A DNA stretch of 5,387 nucleotides from CAYRJA01 sp964424455 (lineage in GTDB: Bacteria; Bacteroidota; Bacteroidia; Chitinophagales; UBA10324), in the NCBI GenBank assembly GCA_964424455.1, contig CAYRJA010000141.1, positions 1-5,387 on the forward strand, given 5' to 3'. The notes under the pieces are model-generated. The model saw only the letters and a list, made by a program, of their open reading frames with translations, made no database searches and had not been told where the DNA came from. The position numbers and the translations under genes were made by a program. Positions 1 through 5,387 of this stretch are shown here, one piece after another (the first letter of the stretch is position 1; each line of letters begins with the position of its first letter).

Positions 1-151
1 ATGAAATCTCTGCCTTAAAGACCCCTCTAACTAATATAGTAAAAAATCTTAATAACCTTCAATAAGTAATAATAATTCATTATACAAAATAATGGAGATA
101 GAATTAATTAATGTGGAATACTTAATATTCATAAATAAATCAATGATTCTC

Positions 152-168
152 AAATGTCTGAAACATTT
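152..168. repeat. Short AT-rich inverted repeat in the leader region
   Basis: AAATGT and ACATTT form a perfect 6-bp inverted repeat around a 5-nt centre (CTGAA), about 64 nt upstream of the first start codon. It is followed by a short T run. It could be a weak hairpin ending an upstream transcript or a dyad for a regulator, but at this AT content a 6-bp dyad can easily arise by chance. No function is assigned. Confidence 0.25.
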
Positions 169-231
169 TTAATAATACTTCGTTTTGTCATTTATACAAT
201 TTGGTTACCCATTTTTAACTAAACAATAATT

Positions 232-2034
232 ATGAAAAAAATTACTTTCTTAAATCTTTTTCTTACAATTTTGTTGCTTTCAACAATTTCTAATGCTCAA
301 CATTTAGTATTAGTGGAAGAATTTACGAACACATCTTGTTTCCCTTGTGCTCTTTCAGAGCCAGCTTTTGATGCAACATTAAAGGCAAATGAAGGGAAAG
401 TAGTATCTCTTAGATATCATACCAATTTCCCGGGTTATGACCCAATGTATAGCCATAATGCAGGTGAAAACCAATCAAGGGTTATTTATTATCAGGTAAC
501 CAGTACTCCACAGCAACGATTTGAAGGAACAGGATATTTTTTGAGCGAGGTTACACAGTCGGCAATAGATGCTGCCTACGCGCTTTCATCACCTGTTAAC
601 ATCAATGCTTCATACAGAATCTCTGCAAAGAGCGATTCTATTTATGCCCGTATTGTAGTGAAAGCCAATTCAACAATCACCGGACAATTAGTTGCCCAGA
701 TTGCAGTAGTTGAAAAAAACATTTCTTATGCAACCGCTCCGGGAAGTAACGGGCAAAAATCTTTCACCAATGTGATGAAAAAAATGTTGCCTGACAATGG
801 CGGCACGCCCCTACCGTCCATAATGAATGCAGGAGATTCTGTAGTGATAAATGTTTCATGGGCATTGGCTAATGTATATTATGTGAATCAATTAGCGATA
901 GTCGCTTTTGTTCAGAATAATGATACAAAGTCAGTACTTGGAACTGCCTACGCACCCACTCCAACAGGAACTACAACTCCTGTTGCACCGACTATATCTT
1001 TAATTTCAAAAACAAATCCACTGTGCTATAATAATGGGAATATTAATATTAGTGTAACCGGAGGAACTACTCCTTACCAGTATAAATGGTCAAACGGCGC
1101 CACCACTCAGAATATCGCCGGATTGGCAGCAGGAAATTATATTGTTACAGTTTCAGGAGGTGGAGCAAACTCTGTCAACTCATTTTCTATTACACAAGAG
1201 CAAATCTCTAAGCCCTCATCAATAACTGTTACAGATATAGCAAGTTGTTCTGCCACATTAAATTGGAATACGGTAAGTAATGCCGCCTATTATCAGGTAG
1301 CTTACAGACCTTATGGTTCTGATGTGTGGTCAGATCCGGTTAATGTAGGCGCTAACCTGAGTTACACTTTTAATGCACTTGTACCACAAGCAGAATATGA
1401 ATTCGGAGTATCCAGTCATTGTGCGATGGGAAATACTGCGGGATATTCCTATCTGTCGGGTAGAACTACAAGAAGCATGGCTCCTGCAAATGTATCTATT
1501 ACACCGATTAAAAAATCAGTAATGGTTTCATGGTCAGAGAATTGCTACTCTAATATGTATTGGTTTGATTACAGAGTAGCCGGTACTCAATCATGGACAA
1601 GAGTCCGTACACGGCAAACTTCAATCATAGTACAATATCTAACTCGGGGATTAACTTATGAGTATAGAGTAAAAAACATCTGCGGAGAAGCAAACACTTC
1701 ACCATGGACTAAAATTTCTACATTTATTATTCCTGCTACAACAAGGATGGAGAATAATGAAGAAACCTTACTTACAGAAAGTTCAGTCATCCTTTACCCA
1801 AATCCATCTAATGGAATGTTAAGAGTAAATACTACAGTTTACGATGCTGCATCAGCAACCATTCTGGTTACCAATGTTTTGGGGCAAATAATTTACTATC
1901 AGCAGATAAATTCACCGGACGGAGTGATTGATGCCAATTTACAACTTCCTGAAACAGTTCCTAACGGGATTTATACCTTAAACATTATTTCAGGAAACAA
2001 CAGAACAAGTTCCAGATTCGTATTGAATAAATAA
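232..2034 (+). CDS. Secreted Omp28-like / SprB repeat / fibronectin III protein with T9SS type A sorting domain
   Basis: This 600-residue protein is exported across the inner membrane and then, by inference, secreted or surface-anchored by the type IX system. Residues 1-22 form a Sec signal peptide (KK, hydrophobic core, likely cleavage after SNA before Q23). Residues 25-240 resemble the Omp28-related thioredoxin-fold family: EEFTNTSCFPC carries a CxxC (C36, C39), and the TP at 92-93 is placed like the thioredoxin cis-proline. Residues about 253-322 match an SprB repeat (GGTTPYQYKWSNGATT, then LAAGNYIVTVSGG). Residues about 327-413 and 416-498 are two fibronectin III domains, each with a cysteine pair (C339/C397, C438/C484). 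Residues about 517-600 are a T9SS type A C-terminal domain, with YPNPSNG, VLGQ and NGIYTLNI followed by a basic end. The ATG at 232 is chosen because it starts the signal peptide directly; its leader is A/T-rich with no Shine-Dalgarno. The gene stands alone and is closed by a terminator. Domain boundaries are approximate. Substrate or partner is unknown; a redox or adhesive role is inference. Confidence 0.92.
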   Translation: MKKITFLNLFLTILLLSTISNAQHLVLVEEFTNTSCFPCALSEPAFDATLKANEGKVVSLRYHTNFPGYDPMYSHNAGENQSRVIYYQVTSTPQQRFEGTGYFLSEVTQSAIDAAYALSSPVNINASYRISAKSDSIYARIVVKANSTITGQLVAQIAVVEKNISYATAPGSNGQKSFTNVMKKMLPDNGGTPLPSIMNAGDSVVINVSWALANVYYVNQLAIVAFVQNNDTKSVLGTAYAPTPTGTTTPVAPTISLISKTNPLCYNNGNINISVTGGTTPYQYKWSNGATTQNIAGLAAGNYIVTVSGGGANSVNSFSITQEQISKPSSITVTDIASCSATLNWNTVSNAAYYQVAYRPYGSDVWSDPVNVGANLSYTFNALVPQAEYEFGVSSHCAMGNTAGYSYLSGRTTRSMAPANVSITPIKKSVMVSWSENCYSNMYWFDYRVAGTQSWTRVRTRQTSIIVQYLTRGLTYEYRVKNICGEANTSPWTKISTFIIPATTRMENNEETLLTESSVILYPNPSNGMLRVNTTVYDAASATILVTNVLGQIIYYQQINSPDGVIDANLQLPETVPNGIYTLNIISGNNRTSSRFVLNK

Positions 2035-2052
2035 CGATAGATAAAGGATATC

Positions 2053-2084
2053 AAAAACCCTCTCTACTAACGGGAGGGTTTTTT
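2053..2084 (+). terminator. Rho-independent terminator after the T9SS-cargo gene
   Basis: A 12-bp stem pairs 2053-2064 (AAAAACCCTCTC) with 2072-2083 (GGGAGGGTTTTT), with one G-U wobble, around the 7-nt loop TACTAAC. The 3' arm runs into six T residues at 2079-2084. It begins 18 nt after the stop codon of the secreted protein. The A-tract on the 5' side could also let it act on the opposite strand, but no minus-strand gene ends here. It separates the first gene from plsC, so plsC should have its own promoter in 2085-2160. Confidence 0.92.
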
Positions 2085-2160
2085 AGTTTATAATATTTAT
2101 GATTTTGAGAATGTTCATTTATTTACCACATTCAATCCCTGAATAATACAAATAGTATAT

Positions 2161-2877
2161 ATGCTGAAAACAATATGGGGAATTTGGGGCGCTATTGCAT
2201 TCTCTGTTACAGTTATACTTTTCATTCCATTTTATTTTATAATTTTTAGTTTAAACATTGGAGGAAAAAGGAATGCTCCTCACCTTGCGCATAAGATAAC
2301 TAAAGCCGCATCTGCTTTTCTTTTTACTTTGCTACTTATAAGAGTTAAAACAAAAAAGAAAGAACTACTCAACCGGAATCAGGTTTATATTTTTGTCAGT
2401 AATCATTGTTCATTGCTTGACATTCCTGCTTGTGCGTTGTGTACACCACACACATTTCGCTATCTCTCAAAAGTTGAGTTGACTAAAATTCCGTTGTTCG
2501 GATACATTATCAGAAAACTATACATCACTGTCTCCCGAAAAAGTAAGGAGGATAGAGCAAGAAGTATGTCTTCAATGGTTCAGTCGCTGAATGATGGCAT
2601 AAGTGTTTACATCTATCCGGAAGGAACGAGAAACAAAACTGAAAATCCTCTTGGGGAGTTTTATGACGGTGCATTTCGTCTGGCATTGCAAACCGGATTG
2701 CCTATTGCCGTACTTACGATTCGTAACTCAAAGAAATTATTAAGCAATTATCAACTGCAGCCCGGAACTATGGAATGTATATGGGATGAACCCATTCAGA
2801 TAAAAAAGGGAGATACTATTGAGTCTTTGAAGAATCAGGTTTATTCAATGATGTTGAATCACCTGCAAGAGAATTAA
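2161..2877 (+). CDS. plsC: 1-acyl-sn-glycerol-3-phosphate acyltransferase (PlsC/AGPAT family)
   Basis: This enzyme transfers an acyl chain to the sn-2 position of lysophosphatidic acid to make phosphatidic acid, the precursor of membrane phospholipids, at the inner face of the cytoplasmic membrane. The 238-residue length is typical. A hydrophobic segment at about 10-32 is the likely membrane anchor. The four acyltransferase blocks are visible: motif I NHCSLLD (H82 and D87, catalytic NHx4D), motif II around 104-126 (KVELTKIPLFGY, ending at R126), motif III YPEGTR (E154-R157, phosphate-binding loop) and motif IV LPIAVLTI (P181). The ATG at 2161 places the hydrophobic segment at the N-terminus as expected. 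There is no Shine-Dalgarno, as is usual in this phylum. It follows a terminator and so is probably a single-gene transcript. Its last 20 codons overlap, antisense, the end of the convergent gene. Bacteroidota often have several PlsC-like paralogues, so an ornithine-lipid or other acyltransferase role cannot be excluded. Confidence 0.88.
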   Translation: MLKTIWGIWGAIAFSVTVILFIPFYFIIFSLNIGGKRNAPHLAHKITKAASAFLFTLLLIRVKTKKKELLNRNQVYIFVSNHCSLLDIPACALCTPHTFRYLSKVELTKIPLFGYIIRKLYITVSRKSKEDRARSMSSMVQSLNDGISVYIYPEGTRNKTENPLGEFYDGAFRLALQTGLPIAVLTIRNSKKLLSNYQLQPGTMECIWDEPIQIKKGDTIESLKNQVYSMMLNHLQEN

Positions 2878-3538
2878 ATTTAATATTGTCCGGTATAATA
2901 AAGAGACTTTTCGGAATAGAAACATTCTCTTCTACTCTTGTTGCAACCATTTCCAAATCCAAATCACCAATAATAGTTCTGTATTTGAGTGGAATAGTTT
3001 GCCAGACACAGTACCTGCCTTCCATTTTAAGTTCCGGTTTATTTAAAGTAAAAACCTGACACTCTTTGCCAAGTATAGTTTCTGTACCAGTAAACTCTAT
3101 TCCCTGTGACTCCAACTGTAACAGGTCAAGAGAAGCAAAATCAATAATTAAAGGATGAGACTTTTTTGTATTTACATATTTTATTCCTGTTTTCTTCTCA
3201 GGATTGTAAGTGTATATAAAGCCATTAGTAGCAACTGAAATTTCTGTTGAAACTATTTCATGTTCCTGATAAGTTAATTTTGTATCTGTAACAGAACAAT
3301 ATTTTTTTCCTGAATCTGCTATATAAATTTTTGTGTAAACATCAGATCCTGCCAGCGGGGCAGTACTTTTTAAACTTACAATAACTGAGCTTAGTGAAAA
3401 TCTTTCATTTTTTATTTCCTGCTTGTATTCTTTACTTGCTTCTACCGATGTTTCATTACTATAAAAAATAAATTCATAGGCAACTAACCCAAACAAAACC
3501 AAAAGAAGAAAGACAATATAGAACCTGATTTTTTTCAA
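2816..3538 (-). CDS. Exported or membrane-anchored protein of unknown function, possibly LolA-like fold
   Basis: I do not recognise this 240-residue protein with certainty. The N-terminus (MKKIRF, then a hydrophobic stretch at about 7-26) is a signal peptide or signal anchor. There is no lipobox cysteine, so the rest should be periplasmic. The remainder looks beta-rich. The stretch GTETILGKECQVF (151-163), then GRYCVWQTIPLKY (174-186) and a closing IPKSLFIIPDNIKF (208-221) resembles LolA-like / DUF4412-type proteins in which an alternating beta sheet binds lipid; this is a weak family impression. Cysteines C81, C160 and C177 could allow one disulfide. The start is a TTG at 3536-3538. It is the only plausible start that keeps the hydrophobic segment, because no ATG occurs in frame before residue 172. 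The gene begins 8 nt after the aminotransferase stop, suggesting an operon and translational coupling. Residues 222-240 are Ser/Asp/Lys-rich and lie wholly within the antisense of plsC. Confidence 0.8.
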   Translation of the reverse strand: MKKIRFYIVFLLLVLFGLVAYEFIFYSNETSVEASKEYKQEIKNERFSLSSVIVSLKSTAPLAGSDVYTKIYIADSGKKYCSVTDTKLTYQEHEIVSTEISVATNGFIYTYNPEKKTGIKYVNTKKSHPLIIDFASLDLLQLESQGIEFTGTETILGKECQVFTLNKPELKMEGRYCVWQTIPLKYRTIIGDLDLEMVATRVEENVSIPKSLFIIPDNIKFNSLAGDSTSLNKPDSSKTQ

Positions 3539-3546
3539 TGGGATTA

Positions 3547-4830
3547 TCAGGATAGTTTTTCCAAAGCAACTTTCAATTTATCCAATGCTTCATCTATTTC
3601 TTTTCGCGTACAAGTACCCACTGATAAACGATACCATGTGGACTCATGAGAAGAGCCAAATGCATAAAATGGAACAAGCGCCAACCCTGCTTTTTCTAAA
3701 AGATAAGAAGTAATGTCCTCTGTAGTTTCAATGGTTTCTCCATTTTGCTTGGATTTCCCTTTCAAATCAAAACGGAGAGTAAGGTACAAAGCAGCTTGTG
3801 GTGCAATTGCATCAACAGGATGACCTTGTGTTTTTAGTGATTGAATGCCATTGTAAAAGCATTGGAGTCGGTCATCAATTTCCTTTTTGAAATGATTAAG
3901 AAAACTACTGACATTTTCTTTTTGAATAAGGTATCGCGAAGCTGCAACCTGTTCCGCTTTTGGCGCCCATGCACCGATATGTGACAGAATGGCTTTCATC
4001 TTATCCATAATTCTTTGTGGGCCAAATGTCCAACCCACGCGAACACCCGTTGCTGCAAAAGATTTAGACAATCCGTCAATACAAATAGTATAGTTACGCA
4101 TTTCTGGACGAAGTGAAACCGGATTATAATGTTGTGTTTCACCATAACAAAGCACCCAATAAATTTGATCAAAGAGCAAGTAAAGCGGTTTCTCACCATG
4201 ACCACGATGCATATTTTCCTCTATCACTAAATCGCAAATTTCCTCTAATCCTTTTTTAGTGAAAGTTGTTCCTGTGGGATTAAGGGGGGAGCACAACGCA
4301 ATCATTGCGGCATCCATCACATGAGGGCGAATATCCTCTGCCGTAGGCATAAAATTATTTTCTGCCTGTGTTTCTATCATTACTGCATTGCCGGAAGAAA
4401 GATGAGTATAATGGTTGTTATTCCATGATGGAACAGGGAAAATAATTTTATCTCCCGGATTAATCAGCGTAGTATATGCTGCATAAATTGCAGGTCGTGC
4501 ACCACTTGTAATTAATATTTCATCAGAAGTATAATTAAGGTTCAGATAATCGTACAAAAAAGAAGAAACTGCCTTACGCAATTCAAGGATTCCGTTTGCT
4601 GCAGGATAGTTGGTATGCTTCTCTTTATATGCCTTAATAATTTCCTCTGTGAGTTCGTCAGGAATCGGAAACACCTTTGGTGCAAAATCCCCTATAGTAT
4701 AATTGTAAATCTTTTCTCCTTTACGGATTCTCTCATTGATTTCTGCTCCAAGTTTTATGATTTCAGAGCCAACTAAATTTTCCGCCATTTCGGAAACAAT
4801 CAGTTCGTGTTGGGTTGTGATTATACTCAT
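3547..4830 (-). CDS. Class I/II PLP-dependent aminotransferase (aspartate aminotransferase-like)
   Basis: This cytoplasmic enzyme of 427 residues moves an amino group between an amino acid and a 2-oxo acid using pyridoxal phosphate. All fold-type I landmarks are present: ITSGARPAIY (107-116, phosphate-binding loop), the aromatic W136 in PVPSW that should stack on PLP, N184 in SPLNPTG, D221 and Y224 in FDQIY, the Schiff-base lysine K256 in GLSKSFAATGVRVGW with R264 as phosphate ligand, and R401 in YRLSVG, which should bind the substrate alpha-carboxylate. The length is a little above the usual 390-400, partly from the N-terminal extension and a loop near 205-215 (ENMHRGHGEKP). The ATG at 4828-4830 is used; it lies after an A/T-rich leader without a Shine-Dalgarno. 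The downstream exported protein gene starts 8 nt after its stop. The exact amino-acid substrate cannot be read from the sequence: aspartate is a family default, and aromatic or other amino acids are possible. Confidence 0.92.
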   Translation of the reverse strand: MSIITTQHELIVSEMAENLVGSEIIKLGAEINERIRKGEKIYNYTIGDFAPKVFPIPDELTEEIIKAYKEKHTNYPAANGILELRKAVSSFLYDYLNLNYTSDEILITSGARPAIYAAYTTLINPGDKIIFPVPSWNNNHYTHLSSGNAVMIETQAENNFMPTAEDIRPHVMDAAMIALCSPLNPTGTTFTKKGLEEICDLVIEENMHRGHGEKPLYLLFDQIYWVLCYGETQHYNPVSLRPEMRNYTICIDGLSKSFAATGVRVGWTFGPQRIMDKMKAILSHIGAWAPKAEQVAASRYLIQKENVSSFLNHFKKEIDDRLQCFYNGIQSLKTQGHPVDAIAPQAALYLTLRFDLKGKSKQNGETIETTEDITSYLLEKAGLALVPFYAFGSSHESTWYRLSVGTCTRKEIDEALDKLKVALEKLS

Positions 4831-4969
4831 ATTGCAAAGAGAATAAATCTTTACTTAACATCATAGATAAAAGTGAATTATTAGAGGTATAGAAAAATGT
4901 TGATAAAGCACAAAAGGTAATTAGTTTTCTTTTTGTTTGATGTCTTATTTTCGATTCTGATAAATCTTT
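4831..4969. promoter_or_regulatory. Divergent intergenic region between aminotransferase and PKD-protein genes
   Basis: These 139 AT-rich bases must carry the promoters for both the leftward aminotransferase operon and the rightward PKD gene, because the two genes start back to back. No exact Bacteroidota -7 box (TAnnTTTG) with a spaced -33 TTTG was found. Near matches are TACCTTTTG on the minus strand (4911-4919) and TATTTTCG on the plus strand (4946-4953). An 11-nt direct repeat, ATAAATCTTTA, occurs at 4843-4853 and 4960-4970. The presence of promoters follows from gene layout; their positions are not determined. Confidence 0.5.
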
Positions 4970-5387
4970 ATGAAAGTAGCCCGTAGATGTTTTTTCACTA
5001 TGGTTTTCCTGCTGGTTGAATTCATCTCACTTCGTGCACAGGTTAAGTCTTCATTTATTGTAAATTATCAGGGCACAAACTGCAATCCGGCTACTGTTTC
5101 ATTTACTAATACATCAACTGGTGTGGCTCCATTATCCTATGAATGGTATTTTGGTATAAATCCGGGAGTGAATTCAACTCTCACTCACCCCTCTGTTACC
5201 TATTTAGGCTGCGGTACTTTTAATGTTGTACTGAAAGTTACAAACGGGCTATCAGAAGTATCTTACGATACTGTACCAGTCACTGTTTACTGCACCCCAA
5301 AAGCGAATATCAATACTTCATCTGTTACCGGATGTTTACCGATGAATGTACAGTTCAATGATGCCTCCATTCAGGGCTCCGGCGCTA
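4970..5387 (+). CDS. Secreted PKD-domain protein, N-terminal part (runs off the window)
   Basis: An open frame of 139 codons plus one base continues past the right edge, so only the N-terminus is seen. Residues 1-24 form a signal peptide (MKVARR, hydrophobic core, cleavage probably near LRAQ at 21-24). Residues about 29-107 are one PKD (polycystic kidney disease) beta-sandwich domain, with CNPATVSFTNTS at 38-49, the YEWYFG core strand at 57-62 where many members have W-x-FGDG, and GCGTFNVVLKVTN at 80-92. A second copy starts at about 111, with CLPMNVQFNDAS at 122-133. In Bacteroidota such proteins are usually long, with many PKD units and a C-terminal T9SS or gliding-type domain, and serve as surface adhesins or polymer-binding proteins; the missing part cannot be judged here. 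The ATG at 4970 is chosen because it begins the signal peptide directly. The gene is divergent from the aminotransferase and its function is unknown. Confidence 0.88.
   Translation, partial: MKVARRCFFTMVFLLVEFISLRAQVKSSFIVNYQGTNCNPATVSFTNTSTGVAPLSYEWYFGINPGVNSTLTHPSVTYLGCGTFNVVLKVTNGLSEVSYDTVPVTVYCTPKANINTSSVTGCLPMNVQFNDASIQGSGA

Noticed and set aside
3..65. Open frame at the left edge ending in TAA at 63-65, which could be the last 20 codons of an upstream gene
   Set aside because: The frame is short, has no recognisable motif, and a second frame also stops at 16-18. Without the upstream sequence it cannot be told from chance.
195..203. TACAATTTG upstream of the first gene as a Bacteroidota -7 promoter box
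   Set aside because: It has three rather than two bases between TA and TTTG, and no TTTG/TTG lies at the proper -33 distance upstream. Too weak to call.
2098..2107. TATGATTTTG upstream of plsC as a -7 promoter box
   Set aside because: The spacing within the motif is four bases instead of two and no matching -33 element was found. plsC must have a promoter here, but its position is unclear.
3996..4205. Minus-strand 69-codon open frame
   Set aside because: It lies entirely inside the aminotransferase gene in another frame. It has no recognisable domain or start signal and is a shadow of the real gene.
4911..4919. Minus-strand TACCTTTTG as the aminotransferase promoter -7 box
   Set aside because: It is one T longer than the consensus, and no TTG occurs at -33 on that strand within the A/T-rich tract.
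1..5387. tRNA, rRNA, CRISPR array, insertion sequence or phage elements
   Set aside because: No cloverleaf-like sequence, regularly spaced repeats, transposase motifs or terminal inverted repeats were seen. The coding content is fully explained by surface and housekeeping genes.

Overview
The window looks like a chromosomal segment from a Bacteroidota (Bacteroidetes) bacterium, most like the Flavobacteriia, Chitinophagia or Sphingobacteriia groups. Three things point there: AT-rich DNA, start sites with A/T-rich leaders and no clear Shine-Dalgarno sequence, and a secreted multidomain protein that ends in a type IX secretion system (T9SS) type A sorting domain. No RNA genes, CRISPR arrays, insertion sequences or phage genes were seen.

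Layout: (1) 1-231 is an AT-rich non-coding leader. (2) 232-2034 (+) encodes a 600-residue secreted mosaic with a signal peptide, an Omp28-like thioredoxin-fold domain containing CxxC, an SprB repeat, two fibronectin type III domains and a T9SS C-terminal domain. A strong intrinsic terminator follows at 2053-2084. (3) 2161-2877 (+) encodes a PlsC-type 1-acylglycerol-3-phosphate acyltransferase with all its motifs. (4) 2816-3538 (-) encodes a 240-residue membrane-anchored or exported protein of unknown function. Its last 19 codons lie antisense inside the 3' end of plsC. (5) 3547-4830 (-) encodes a complete class I/II PLP-dependent aminotransferase, 8 nt upstream of gene 4 and probably co-transcribed with it. 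(6) A divergent intergenic region of 139 nt leads to (7), the first 139 codons of a secreted PKD-domain protein on the + strand that runs off the right edge.

Functionally this is an ordinary mix of housekeeping metabolism (phospholipid synthesis, amino-acid transamination) and cell-surface or secreted modular proteins typical of the phylum. I see no defence, mobile or biosynthetic system. The points most worth a second look are the 62-nt convergent overlap between plsC and the uncharacterised exported protein, that protein's TTG start coupled to the aminotransferase gene, the domain mosaic of the first gene, and the tandem 84-residue PKD period in the truncated gene. All functions are assigned from motifs read by eye, not from database searches.
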